Notes: generated by a model not told the origin, from the sequence alone. Shown: positions 46,549 through 58,620, counted from the stretch's first letter. The stretch is 64,000 nt of DNA from Symsagittifera roscoffensis (GCF_963678635.1 NC_087062.1:32078704-32142703), one strand, 5' to 3'. Translations and numbers: made by a program.

Positions 46549-47149
46549 TTCATTCGAAAACGCTCGAATAATGTCTCAAAGATAATTTTTGGTAGTTTTT
46601 CATGTCAGAAAAGTTTTAATTAACAAATAAACTGAAGGCTACTTGCAGCTAGACAAAAAGCAAGACTAAATCAGTTCAGACTCCAGACTGACAGCAGCCA
46701 ATAGCCTGAGGTATTTCAGCTAAATTTTCCCCCATTTTGATTTATTTGAAGATCCCTTGCTCGTGTCTAAGAAAGAGCCAATTTTTCATCGCTCCTCGTT
46801 TTACGATTTTCTACAAATATTGGTCAGAAATTCGGACCTATTAAGCCCGTGGCAGAGGCTAGCCTGATGTTAGAAGTAAAATTGTAGCTCAGTTTCTTTC
46901 AAAATTATTGACACGATAAGCCCAACCCATCTATGAGTGGAATATCTTTGGTGTCGCCAGAACGAAACAAAATCTATGAATTGGTTTACTTGAAAAAGCA
47001 CTGCTCTTTTCTGGGAGATTTCAAGTTAATTCTGCCAGAATCTCTTTTTCGACGCAGACAGAATCTACCCTTGATGTCTAAATCACCATCTTGGAAGATG
47101 ACGTTGTTAATTTAGGTCGGAATTAAAGGCATTATTTTTTGAATTTTAA

Positions 47150-48960
47150 TTATACAAGTAAATGAGTCTAGAACTGAGCTTTAATAAAGAAGGGTTATAA
47201 AAACTTCTGTTCGCCTCCCTCGCGGCGCTTTTTGACTGTGAACAGTTTTTAGTTCAGGCCTTTGAAGCTATTTTTACCCCAACCGAAAGCATTTTTCATC
47301 ACATAAAATCAACAGTCTCATTTTACCTTCCAAATTTTCCTTAAACTGCTAATATTTTCTACTGGAAGGACTGGACATGTCACTGCAATAGAATTGGAAC
47401 AAAGATGGGTTCAATTTAACATTGTCTTATTGAGGAGATTTGGGCAGATGAAAGTTAATATCCAGACTAGCCAGAGTTGATTAAGTTGCACTTGGTTTTA
47501 TAATCTGCAGCTTCTTTTGAAGTTACCTTCTACCAAGAAGGGCGAATGCAAAAAATGAATGAAGTGGCCTTTGCGTTGGTTTTGACAGGGCATGCTTTTT
47601 TGTCCAAGGGTGCAGATTAAACTAATGAGCTTGAAGCTATACTACCTGATTCGAAAAGTATATTGGTTTTGGGCGCTGCCTCGGGCTTAAAAGGATGAAC
47701 TGGATTTCGTCACAAAGCCAAAAGGCGGAGCCATTTTTTTCAAGACGTATTGGATAGCGGCAACTATTTTATTTTATAAGGGAAAAGTTTTGGTCACTAG
47801 CGGGATTCGAACCTGCTACCTCTTCCTAAGAAACGAAGTTGTTCGAATGGGATGTGTCACCTTTTCGCAAATGAACTATTTTGAAAATTTGAAACTGTCA
47901 AGCTCCGTAAGGGAGAAATAAAACTTAATAGAGCAAATTAAATAGTTGAGCGTTTTCGTCTTAAGTTAGGCTTAAAGTCTTTGTTTAGCAGCAGGCTGAC
48001 AAATTTCTATTTCACAGTATTTTAACAACTTTGTTGAAAGTCTTTACTGTTTGAATTTATCTGACAGCTGAGTTCAAAGAGGGAAAAAGCCTCTCCTGGA
48101 AGAACTCTCAGTTATTGAGTCTAGGATCCCCTCGATTTTACAAAATTGTTTACCTGCAGAAACTAAAAATCTGCATTTCACCACATGACTAATATGGTTC
48201 ACATCCAATTGTGAAATAAAGGCTTATATCAATTACATGTTACATTGAATTGTCACTTTTCTGAAAACCAAACAAGAAAACCTAAGCGACACAAGCCAGT
48301 TCGTTAAGCATGGAATTTGCAGATGTTATACAAGACAAGAATTTGGTTTTCTATAAAGGCAACTTTAGAACATTTTTTAAAATTTACCTGAAGCAAAATA
48401 GGTTCTTTTTTTGCAGTCTTAGGAGAGATCAGAAAATCAAAATCGTCAACAAAAATCAAGCTAAAATTGGATAAATAACATTTTTTTGCCCCTGGTTTTA
48501 TGGAAAAACAAATAAGAGCTTCGAGCATACATGAATATAGGAAAAAGCCCGAGAGTAATTTAACTGTTCCTGGACAGTTACTTGTTTCTGGTTATTCTGT
48601 AGGTCTACTTGTGTGAAAAAAAATTCGGCGCCACGACAAAAAATAACATCGAAAAATCTCCCATGACAAAAAATACCATGCTAGCATATCCCATTTACCG
48701 AAATTGCCCATGCTGCCACTTTTAAAAATCACACAAGTTCAAATATTTTTTACTCTGGAGAAAAAATTACTGATCTAGTAGCTCTACCAAGAATGCTTTC
48801 AATAGTTTTGTTTTGAGATTTTCAGCATGCAAACATTGACAGAGCTCTTATTTTTTAAATTGTGAACTAAAATCGAGAACTAAAACGTTTAAACTCTCAT
48901 CAATTTGGGATTATTGAAACTAGAAATTACTTATTCATGCACACTGTAGCACCACTGTCA
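47150..48960. other. Mostly unassigned DNA
   Basis: Apart from the tRNA-like fragment at 47791-47865, I see no gene or element. The minus frame at 48304-48528 has no supporting feature. Confidence 0.4.
47791..47865 (-). tRNA. tRNA-like 3' half (B box), probably a pseudogene or SINE-type remnant
   Basis: The minus strand contains a perfect Pol III B box, GGTTCGAATCC (47803-47813), with a T-stem GCAGG/CCCGC (one mismatch) and a 3' tail TAGTGACCA. A small stem CTTC/GAAG just upstream could be a long variable arm of Ser/Leu type. No pairing 5' acceptor strand or good A box is visible, so a functional tRNA is unlikely. Confidence 0.35.
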
Positions 48961-49018
48961 ATTGCAAGCAGAGCCGAACGAAGCGGAGCAAGCGTTCATT
49001 GCATGCCAAAGTCACATC

Positions 49019-49260
49019 TATTTATGAGTTTTTAAAGATTGCCATTTTGGCCATTTTGGCCATTTTGGCCAATTAGGGACAATTAATGCGCGATATATTT
49101 CGCGCTATCAACACGGAAAGCGGAGAGTAAATACGTACTAGAAATCGTTCCAAATCGGTTGAAAGAAGCTTATTTGCCATAATTGATGTGTTACTAGTTG
49201 CGAAATCTATCACATTGTACTTAATATGGCGCGTGGGCGGATGATTTTCGCAAAAATTTT
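49019..49260 (+). mobile_element. Helentron-like interior fragment
   Basis: It matches the interior of 49282-49826 (GGGACAATTAATGCGCGATAT ... TGGCGCGTGGGCGGATGATTTT) but lacks both ends and runs directly into the next complete copy. A GCCATTTTG triplication lies at 49040-49070. Confidence 0.75.
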
Positions 49261-49281
49261 AAATTAAAAAAAAATATTTTT

Positions 49282-49826
49282 GTTCCGACTTTCGGTACGA
49301 AAGTAACGGAATATTTGTGCTCGGGGTGGGTTTTTTTTCTTCAGACAAAATTTGACTTTTTAACTAGCCATTTTTGACGGAATTTTTTTATATCATTCAA
49401 AAGATATTGTTGTCCTGAGCTTAAATTTGAAAAGATATTTCACCTGTGATCATTTTTCGTGGAGTTATGAGGGTTTAAAGATTGCCATTTTGGTCATTTT
49501 GAGCAATTTGGGACAATTAACGCGCGATATAATTCGCGCTATTAACGCGTAAGCGGAGATTTAATCCGTCTTATAAATCGTTCCAAATTGGTTGAAAGAA
49601 GCTTATTTGCCTTAATTGGTTTGTTACAAGGAGCTAAATCTATCTTTTTGTACTTTATATGGCGTGTGGGGGGATGATTTTCATAAAAAAAACTTCAAAT
49701 TTTAGAAAAAAAAAGTTTCATTTTATTTTATTTCATTTAATTTTTTTATGCTATTACTGCTGCTCCATAAACCTTAAAAGGCAGTCGGAACATTCAGGGC
49801 TTCGCCCTGATACGAGCAGTCTTGTT
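49282..49826 (+). mobile_element. Helentron-like element, complete reference copy
   Basis: 5' end GTTCCGACTTTCGGTACG; subterminal inverted repeat AGTCGGAAC at 49783-49791 matching GTTCCGACT at 49282-49290; hairpin CAGGGC/GCCCTG at 49795-49809; then 17 nt ending CAGTCTTGTT at 49826. There is no open frame. This layout (5' subterminal repeat, unrelated interior, matching 3' subterminal repeat, hairpin, short tail, no target duplication) is that described for Helentron-associated (HINE/DINE-1) elements. Confidence 0.92.
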
Positions 49827-49829
49827 CTG

Positions 49830-49923
49830 TTTTACATTTAATTTTTCATGTTACTACTGCTCCCAAAATTTTAAAAGGTAGTCGGAAACCACGAGGCCTC
49901 GCCCTGATACGAGCAGTCTTGTT
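49830..49923 (+). mobile_element. Tandem extra Helentron-like 3' end
   Basis: It is a second 3' end (TACTGCTCCCAAAATTTTAAAAGG, GTAGTCGGAAACC, GCCCTGATACGAGCAGTCTTG) attached directly after the preceding copy, without a 5' end. Confidence 0.85.
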
Positions 49924-51149
49924 TGTTGCACGATTGAATTTTTTGAGCTCGGCGTGGTTTTCTCATCCAGACAATGTAAACTGTAGTCAAAAACTTCAGC
50001 CGTAATATTTTAAACCATCAATTTATGCAGCCTTTAACAAAAAGAATTCAGTTCCAATCAACAAAATAAAAAATTGAAATCGAGCCAATTAGAATTTTTT
50101 GCTTGCAGTGTATGAGCTCAAAACTTTTTTTAAAAATAATAGTTGAAAAGTTTTTGAAGCATATTTGCGAAATATTGATATTATCACTGGTTAAGACCCG
50201 TTTTCCAGCTTGTGAGTTTTGTACAAGATTCAAAAATAGCCGTTGCTTTGGAAATGGAGTAGAAAGCTACAACATTTTTAGAGCCTTTTTCTGAAGTTTT
50301 CTTGTGCAAAGCTTTGGTTCTTTTGGTTAGTAGGTTTGGTAAGCTACTAGAAACTAGGTATAACAATAGCTGGCTTTAAAATGGCAAATTGAGTGGAAAA
50401 ATAGTCTTTGTTTGTCAATCATCTGATTAAATTATTCTGAAAAGCGGAAGCTTTCAGACCATTTATTCTCGACACTGAGATTTTTGTTTCCTTCTCCTTC
50501 TCATTTTAGTTACTTCTTCTCAAAACCCAATTCAGAAGGGCTTCAATACGACAACATAATTAAACCATAAAAGTTTTCTGGAGGAACTTAATATCTCATC
50601 AACTCTACGCAATAGTTCGTTTGAATGTCCAGAATGTTCAAAACAAAAAACCATGGAGCCAGTTGCAGTGAAATAAACTCAAAACATCTCCATCACACTT
50701 TTCGAAAGTTATTTGTTTTTTTTTCCAATTGTTAGAGATTAGGGACGTTCTAAAGCTCTTTTTTTATAAGTTCCGGGTAGTAAGCACATCTTATGCTCGA
50801 CTTGTTTTGCAAAAACTGAAAAAAAAAACATCTGAAAAAGGTTTGAAAATTTTTTCTTAATATCATTGTTTTTTTTTGTAGGAAAAGGAAAAACTAATAA
50901 AGATGAGAAAAAGATTAATCTCAAAATGAAAATTATCTAAGTGATGTTGAAATTTTGTTAGTTGAATTTCGTACTCGCCAAGATTGCAAAAAATTGAAAA
51001 AAAATTGAGAAATAAAATTTTTTTGGAAGTGTGCAATTTGTTCAAACACATATTGAGAGAAACAATTTGGTTTTCCAGTTTTTGGAGCCTGTTTTCAGGT
51101 AAAACAAGAAGTTGTGGTGCCAAGTCGATAATATCCTAAATGATTTTTT
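49924..51149. other. Unassigned AT-rich DNA
   Basis: I see no gene. A phrase at 49940-49990 (GCTCGGCGTGGTTTTCTCATCCAGAC) resembles a decayed family 5' end. A weak CCAGG-T tract at 51157 begins the next element. Confidence 0.4.
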
Positions 51150-51788
51150 TTTTCCAGGTTTTTTCCAGACAAAAAAATTTCTACAATTTAACTAGCCTTT
51201 CTTGAAGGCAATTTTTAATTATCATTTGAAGGCTATTGATTTCTTGAGCTCAAATATAAAATCATTTCACATGTGATCTTTTTGCAAATTGGGACAATTA
51301 ACGCGCGATATATTAACACGTGCTAATTACGCGGAAGCGACAAATTATTTTGGCTCAGAATCTGCTTCAAAATAGTTTTAGCTATTTGAATTTATTTTTA
51401 AGTTGCAAAAGCGAAATAATTAATTTTGTACTTCACACCTTGTGTGGGGAAAATCTTTTGAAAAATCTGAAAAAATAGCAAAGTTTTATTCGGTTCTTTT
51501 CTAGTTCCCCCCATAATGCAATGAAACTTGGCGTGGTGAACAAATCGTCAATTGTGAACAGATTTTGTTCTTCATACTTTACATCGTAACATCACGCATT
51601 TAGCCATATTAACACGTGAAACAAAAATAAAACTCGGTATTTTGAAAGGGGGGAAACTGGAAAAGAGCCTTTTATTCTTCTTTTGTTTCCATTATATCAG
51701 TTTTTTAATTTTTTTAATAAAAATTTTCCCAGATCTTGAAAGCCAGTCAGAGCATTGAGAGTTTTGCTCTGCTACGAGCAGTCTTGCT
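51150..51788 (+). mobile_element. Helentron-like element, longer subfamily, carrying a nested MITE
   Basis: The interior (TTTAACTAGCC, CATTTCACATGTGATC, GGGACAATTAACGCGCG) aligns with the reference copy. The 3' end AGTCAGAGCATTG, hairpin-like GAGAGTTTTGCTCT and CTACGAGCAGTCTTGCTT lie at 51745-51788. The 5' terminus is eroded. A MITE is inserted at 51492. Confidence 0.72.
51492..51669. mobile_element. MITE with GGCTCTTTTCC termini, second insertion
   Basis: Ends GGTTCTTTTCTAGTTCCCCC and AAACTGGAAAAGAGCC are flanked by the perfect 8-bp duplication TTTTATTC (51484-51491 and 51670-51677). The interior is the reverse complement of the copy at 5311. It lacks about 58 bp present in the duplicate at 59260. 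Confidence 0.9.
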
Positions 51789-53868
51789 TCTCTTCTGGTA
51801 AAATGCTTTGGAATAGCCCTCTCGCTGTCGAGAACAATTGCTTCTAAATCTGCCATCGTGTGATTAAAATTGATGCATTTTAAATAGGCACGGGTCTTAG
51901 ACTTTATCTAGAGGGTAAAAACAACAGTTTTAGTTCAATCAAACTGTTTGGTAAAGCTCACACAAAACTTTTTGAAAATCCTATTTTGAAAAAAAAAAGT
52001 TCTGCAGGCGTACTCAAAAAACAGGCAAGAAGCGGCATTCTTAGGCAATTTAGAAGTTTTTGACTACAAAATTCCGTTTTAACTGTGCGCGCTCTTTCCT
52101 TAAAAATATTATATTTCAGCGCCAAAAACGCCTTAGGAAAAATATCAAATCAAACATTTTTGCTTTGTGTTAACTAATGTTGGATGTCGTAAATTACTGC
52201 CAAAGAAGGGACCCTTAGGGAGGTCAGAGGGCGAACATCTGAGATAAAAAGCGTCTGCCCTTCCCACTCTTAATCCAGCTCTGATTGAATAGATCTCTGA
52301 TATCAGAGTCGTCAAAAGTTTTATGTCATTAGATTTAATCATACGGAAGTGGAAAAACTCATTTTGGTTGCTCAAACTAAAAAGTTCGAATTCAATTTTT
52401 GATACCACTAAAAGAATAGCTCGAGAAAACTTCTGCGAAACGTTTTAATCAACGAGATACAGTATAGGGACAGCCAAAAAATTGAGGTCTGTTCAGATTG
52501 GAAATATCAGTTATTTTTCACAAGCAAGAATTATTTTTCTTCTGAGCTTGGGAGTTTTTTTTAAATCTGAATTTAATTTTAACAAAACTGCTCATCGTTT
52601 CCATCCTTTCAGAATGTTTATTGGTATTTTTTATTTAGAAAAGCAGTCAACCCAGACGAGGACAAACTTACGCAGTTTTTGGACAATCTGCTGGTGGGGT
52701 ATGACGGGAGAATTAGACCCAACTTCAACGGTGAGAACAACTGATAGCACTAAAAAGTTTTAGAAAATAGTATTTTATCATCGTTCCGCATCTTCCGAGC
52801 TTCTCCTAATGTGCATTTGAAGTTGCTATGTTTACCTAATTGCAATTGTATAAGCGTTGAAAGTAGTGAATCATTTTTAGAGCTAATGCAACAAAAAATC
52901 GAAACAACTTCATGTACAGAATACGTATTTACAGTTGGAGCGGACACTGTATATTATTTTTTTTCTAACTCGTGAGCACTATTTATTTTTCTTTGCCCTC
53001 GAAAACAAAGAATTCGGTGCCATTTTTTTTCGAGATTTGGTTAATTTAAATTGCGATGTTTAGGAGACCCTGTGGACGTGGAGTTGTCCATCCATGTATT
53101 ATCTCTCGGCTCAATCGCAGAAACAACAATGGTAACAGAATCTTCTTTCAAATACCGAGAATAACAAAAAACTTTGATCATACAACTCCATGCTATGGAA
53201 AACTGCTGGTCATTAAATTCCATGTACTTACAAAATGTATGAGAATGGAGTTGTATGATAAATAGTTTTTTCCCATTTAATGACACAATGAGAAGCATTT
53301 TTTTCGTTATAATTTTTTCGCTATAATTTTTTCAATCACTTTTGTTGATTTGAGGCATATAGATATGAGGCCTAACCATAAATGTGTCCTCTTTGAGCAA
53401 TGGATAACACCAAGAAAACGTTGGGCAATTATTTTTCTTCGTTTCATGTGGTTCACTTCAGTTTAACCTCTTGCTGCTTTACATGCCTTCGCACAATTCA
53501 ACATATTCACTATAAACACTAACTAACAGTTCACAATTTTATACGGTCAAAAGGAAAATTGAGGGATACAAATATAGAAATATCCCATTAGCATAATTAA
53601 TATGCAAAATTTTGTTCTCTGGTTGATCCTTGACTTTCATATCCATTAGAACTCCTCCGAACTTTTTCAGATTATTTTGTCGGATCTGAGATCGTGATCC
53701 TGTAACTGCTCTGATAAACTTGGAATGTAAATCTTGCATTATTTTTTACTCTTCTGGCCTAGAGCCCAGATTTCACAATCATGAATTATTTAGTAATTCT
53801 TCAACGATCAGTTTGGAAAACCAAGTACTGCAAGGTTTTTTAAGCAACAAGAAATTTTGTGTTGTGTT
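51789..53868. other. Unassigned part of the large duplication
   Basis: I recognise no gene. Several frames recur in copy B with the same boundaries but contain frame-shifting indels between copies (compare 52482-52763 with 60301-60594). This argues for non-coding DNA. Confidence 0.45.
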
Positions 53869-54169
53869 GTTCCGACTTTCGAAGAAAACGAGGAATATAT
53901 TTGCTCGGGTGGTTTTTTTTATTCAGACCACTTTTACAAAACTCTGATCCCTCGGAGTATTGATATCTTGATCTGCATCGGGCCAGCCGAGCGTGCACAC
54001 CACTTTAATAAACTGGCATGACGCATGATTCTGTCTAAAATTGCTTGTTTTATTATCTCATTCTTCAAAATTGTTCCAAATTGAATTGAGGCAGCTAATT
54101 GGTTTTTTAACTTACATTACGAGGCCAAACTGTGCACTGAATAGGCGCTCAATTTTTTGTCTGTATGTT

Positions 54170-54495
54170 CCTGGATTCGAGAAAGTAATCTTTAAACATG
54201 TTCCAAAATGTAAGTGGTTTCCACTTATTAAATTTCCATGGATTCCGCGTACAAATTACTGTAACGTAATTTTTGTCAGCACATTTATTGTGTCATGGAA
54301 TCCGCAACAAGTAAATATAACTAGTTGTTCTGGATTCCGCAACTATAATTGGATTCCGCAATTGTAAGTGGAATCCGAAAACTAGAAGTGGAATCCGAAC
54401 TTTATTTATTACTGATTTTGCATATGAACAATTAAAAGCTAGAGCTGGATTTCTTATCTTTAGCAACCCATTAAAAACGGAATCCACAAACAAAC
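54170..54495. repeat. Cluster of GGATTCCGCAA motifs
   Basis: At least seven copies of GGATTCCGC or its complement GCGGAATCC (some as GGAATCCGAAA or GGAATCCAC) occur in about 325 bp, on both strands. Further clusters are at 55040-55310, 55900-56165 and the copy-B equivalents (shifted 7841). Spacing is irregular, locally about 20 bp. Confidence 0.75.
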
Positions 54496-54600
54496 TTTAA
54501 AACATTGGTTAACTAAATCGGTGGATGTCATCTTTTAGTATCTGTGATACATATCTCAGAAAACAATTTTTGGGATCATAATTTTGGAAACACAGCACCG

Positions 54601-54840
54601 AATAAATTCATTATTTTGAGTCATTGGGTTGAGAGTGTTTAGAAAAACGACGCACAGCATGTTGCCAATTTATGTCAGTAATTGGGGTTTCATCGATCCC
54701 AAATACTGGTCAGTATTTGGGATTGATGGAATCCCAAATTCTGGAACAATATGGAAAAAATATGGAATAAATTCATTATTTGGAGTCATTGGGTTGGGAG
54801 TGTTTAGAAAAACGATGCACAGCATATCGCCAAATTAGGT
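54601..54840. repeat. 166-bp tandem duplication with a palindrome between the units
   Basis: AATAAATTCATTATT followed by GAGTCATTGGGTTG and TTTAGAAAAACGA recurs at 54601 and 54767. Between them, 54693-54726 is a palindrome: ATCCCAAATACTG, GT, CAGTATTTGGGAT, extended to 16-bp arms with one mismatch. The copy-B equivalent is 62442-62681. Confidence 0.82.
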
Positions 54841-54870
54841 CAATATATGGGATTCATTCGATCAATCCAA

Positions 54871-56594
54871 AATACTGAAGGTGGGTCTTTGACAGAAATT
54901 GAGATTGAACGCTAGGAACTTCAACAGGTAGCTGATCAATGTAGTAATTTCGTATTGGAGATTGAATTTTTCTCGTTACCACCTAGTATTTAAAAGATAT
55001 AACTTTATATGCTACTACACATATACACATAACAAAATGCGGATTTCACTTACTTTTGCGGATTCCACTTAAAAGTTGCGGATTCCACAACAGCTCAATT
55101 TAACTATAAACATGCCCTTTTATTTGTTCGAAGATTTCACAAATTGTTCTGGATTCTGCAAATATTGTTAAGGATTCCCACACTCGCATGTTTTTGCAGC
55201 AATTTTGAACGGTAGAGTCTTTTAGGTATTTGTTTGTCGAATTTAAAACAGCAAAGAAGGTCAAAGAAAAGTAGCAATGTTTTTGGTCTTTTGCGGAATC
55301 CACTTGCAATGCACAGAATGTACATTTAGGCCTCGTAATGTTATTTTTAATATTATCAGCATAAAAATTATAGTTTTGCTAAATTTGTTTCAGCAAAAAA
55401 TTTCCGAGACCAATTAGATGGCCATCGGAATACTCAAGGATTTGCCCTGATATAAGCAGTCTTGTTGATTTATTAAAAGGATTGCAAGAAGAACGAGTAT
55501 TTTTTGGCATATTTCAGCTGAACCTCGGAGGAAAGAACTGCGTTTTTGGCGACAAAAATGTGTTTTTCGGCAGTAATGTTTTTTCCACTAAGTTAAAACA
55601 AATTCGAATTTCTCAAACATCTGTTTCCTTAATGCTCTCTTCTATAATTATGGGTCGGCTCAAAAATGTAAGACAGAAAGTTTCAACTTAACAACCTTAT
55701 AAAACTAGCCTATAATTCAAAGCATTCAATCCCAAATACTGAAGGTGGGCCTATGACAGAAATTGAGATTGAAAGTTAGGAACTTCAACAGGTAATTGAT
55801 CAATGTAGTAATTTCGTATTGGAGATTGAATTTTTCTCGTTACCACCTAGTAATTAAAAGATATAACTTTATACGCTACTACATATATACACATAACAAA
55901 ATGCGGATTCCACTTACAGTTTGCAGATTCCACTTAAAATTTGCGGATTCCACATCAGCTCAGTTTAAATATAAACATGCATTTTTATTTGTTCGAAGAT
56001 TTCACAAATTGTTCTGGATTCTGCAAATATCGTTAAGGATTTCCCAAACTCGCAAGTTTTTGCAGCAACTTTGAGCGGAAGAGTCTTTTAGGTATTTGTT
56101 TGTCGAATTGAAAACAGCAAAGAAGGTCAAAGAAAAGTAGCAATGTTTTTCGTCTTTTGCGGAATCCACTTGCAATGCACAGAATGTACATTTTGGCCTC
56201 GTAATGTTATTTTTAAAATTATCAGCATAAAAATCATAGTTTTGCTAAATTTGTTTCAGCAAAAAATATCCGAGACCAATTAGATGGCCTTCGGAATACT
56301 CAAGGATTTGCCCTGATATAAGCAGTCTTTTTGATTTATTAAAAGGATTGCAAGCAGAACGAGTATTTTTTGGCATATTTCAGCTAAACCTCGGAGGAAA
56401 GAACTGCGTTTTTGGCGACAAAAATGTGTTTTTCGGCAGTAATGTTTTTTCCGCTAAGTTAAAACAAATTTGAATTTCTCAAACATCTGTTTGCTTAATG
56501 CTCTCTTCTATATTCAAGGGTCGGCTCAAAAATGTAAGACAGAAAGTTTCAACTTAACAACCTTATAAAACTAGCCTATAATTCAAAGCAACGA
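54871..56594. repeat. 864-bp direct tandem duplication of a Helentron-like 3' region
   Basis: Units 54871-55734 and 55735-56594 align at an offset of 864 bp. Each contains its own family 3' end (55428-55466 and 56292-56332). It is another instance of multiplied 3' ends. The copy-B first unit begins at 62712 and the second at 63576, cut by the window end. Confidence 0.88.
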
Positions 56595-56824
56595 TAAAAT
56601 CAAACATTTCAGCCAAAATTTTTAGGTATATCACAAGTTAATTGTAGCATTGTTATATTCACTTGAGAACAGAATGGGTCCCCTTTTAGCGTTTTCGTTT
56701 CCAAAATTTGAGAAACTTTTGTTTTCTGCACCGAAATGGTATACTTTTGGCATTTTTTTGGCATTTAGAAGCGAACATCTAAATTTGCAACTGTTGACGA
56801 GCAATTTACTAGATCAGAAAATCG

Positions 56825-57074
56825 AACAAGACTGCTCGTATCAGGGCGAAGCCCTGAAAGTTCCGACTGCCTTTTAAGGTTAATGGAGCAGCAATAACAT
56901 TAAAAAAATCAAGGAAATAAAACGGCTAGTTAAAAAGGCTAGTTAAGAAGTCGAAATTTGTATGAAGAAAAAAAAATGGTCAAAAATGGCTAGTTAAAAG
57001 GTCAAAATTTGTCTGAAGAAAAAACCCCACCCCGAGCACAAATATTCAGTTACTTTTGTATCGAAAGTCGGAAC
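56825..57074 (-). mobile_element. Short Helentron-like element, reverse orientation
   Basis: The plus strand starts AACAAGACTGCTCGTATCAG with a perfect hairpin (CAGGGCGAAGCCCTG) and the subterminal GTTCCGACT. It ends GAAAGTCGGAAC. Only 250 bp: the middle core is deleted. The GGTCAAAAATGGCTAGTTAAAA segment near the 5' end is locally duplicated. Confidence 0.88.
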
Positions 57075-58620
57075 AATTACATAATAATTATTATTTCAAA
57101 TGCGTTTTCAAAAATCTATAGAAATTTGGCTTTGCAAAAAAAATGAGATAAAGTGGGCAAATCCGAGTCTTTGATTAATGCTGTTAATTAGTTAATGAAA
57201 CAGTTTTTGTACAATTTCGCTTTAGTCATCTGGTCCGCTCGCTATCGGTTCACTGATAGATCGTTTTAGTGAACTACCAGCTTGTTGAAAATCTTTTGTA
57301 TCTGTTGTCTTGGGAGAAAATTTAATAGAAATTTCCGCCGCAAAACTTTGCCGAGTATCTGCTACAACATTTAAAAATTTGGAGACTCGTCTTTCGATAT
57401 AAGCAAGAACTGATTGACTGATCCAGAGTTGCTAGTGTGCCAGAATTGTGCCGATAGGACAGTCTGTTTTTTTTTCATTTAGGTCATACGACAGATTTTT
57501 TTCAACTCAACTAAGTTTAGGTTGATAGAATTGCGCAGTTAGTTTTTCCCGTCATACTTTCCTACCATTTGTTTCCAATTACTCGGATCCCAGGTATAAA
57601 AAAAAATAAAAAAAATCGTATTCTCAGCAAGACGGCCCGGATCTTTTTCTTGCATCCTCTTCGGCTGATGTCTAGTCAGACCACTTTGCATTTTGATGAT
57701 CTGGTCTACTCCAGTTTAGACTTAAAGTGATCATTTAAATTAAGCCACTCAAACCAATTATTTTTGTCACCGAAAGCTTCTTTTGATCCGACAGTCAAAA
57801 ATGGATGTCTTAAAATAGTAGCAAAGTTAACTAACTATTGGGCAGTTAGACATTTGAGCTCTTGAGGGGCTGTCCCTAAGTTCGTTACAGGTTTCTCTGG
57901 GACTTCGTGTGAAATTCGACCTCCTCGCTATCTTTAGTACTGCTTCGTTATCCTAATTGGATCAAAAATGCTGAGGGTTTTTGCCAGTATATGCCTATAT
58001 TTGACGGGAAAAAATTGATATTTTCTCAAAAACAGCTTGTGTTGTAGACAATTCTGGAAAGTTTGTATTTCGGAAAATTTATGATTGGGAGAGTTCATGT
58101 GTTCTTGACTTTTTTGAATTTGAGTTTGAACTCAGTAGCATAATCAATGAAATACATTGAGGAAATACATACAGATCATCATATTCGACAGGGACTCAAA
58201 TTGAGCAATCAAGCCTTGATAGAAGTGAGCTGGATGGAAGAATAGTTAAGGGAAACAGTTGGAAAAAAAACATCCTTAATTTTATCAATTACAAATATTT
58301 TTTAATCACCTTGTCATGCTGACTAATGTTATGAGAAGTGAACTTATTTTGTCAACCGGGTCAATTGAGCAATATCTCCCCCACCCCCATTCTCGTGATC
58401 GCGCGATCGTGAAGATAGCTCAATAGGGACTTATGACATGCTTATAAAAACTTGAAAATAGTTTGCATGATATGAAACTATAAGCAAGATTCTCCGCCGA
58501 ATGTGAAACAACAAAATTTACAAAATCAAATATCAAAAAATTACTTTCAGCGTGAAAAAAAATTGTTAGTCGGATCCGGTGAATCTATGTTAGGTTTGTT
58601 ATTTTTTTGTTATAAATCAG
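57075..58620. other. Unassigned DNA upstream of the receptor exon; probably intronic
   Basis: No other receptor exon is recognisable here: I looked for the conserved segment that normally precedes the exon at 58621 and did not find it. The stretch may be intron of that gene. Confidence 0.4.

Larger units (their letters stand above)
53869..55466 (+). mobile_element. Long Helentron-like element (1.6 kb)
   Basis: It starts GTTCCGACTTTCGAAGAAAACG with GCTCGGGTGG and a T tract. It ends CATCGGAATACTCAAGG, ATTTGCCCTGATATAAGCAG and TCTTGTT at 55466. The interior core TTGTTCCAAATTGAATTGAGGC resembles the family core; the rest is expanded with GGATTCCGCAA motifs and a 166-bp tandem duplication. No Rep or helicase coding is visible. 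Confidence 0.7.
51345..56159. repeat. Large direct duplication, copy A (extent limited by window end)
   Basis: It matches 59113-64000. The offset rises from 7768 to 7826 across an internal length difference in the MITE and settles at 7841 from 53.5 kb on. The matching copy runs off the window, so copy A may extend beyond 56159. Contents are mainly Helentron-like sequence; no host gene is recognised. Short frames conserved between copies (for example 54041-54367) simply reflect recent duplication. Confidence 0.92.

Noticed and set aside
54170-56165. Possible CRISPR-like array of short repeats
   Set aside because: The motifs occur on both strands with irregular spacing, the DNA is eukaryotic, and no cas genes are present.
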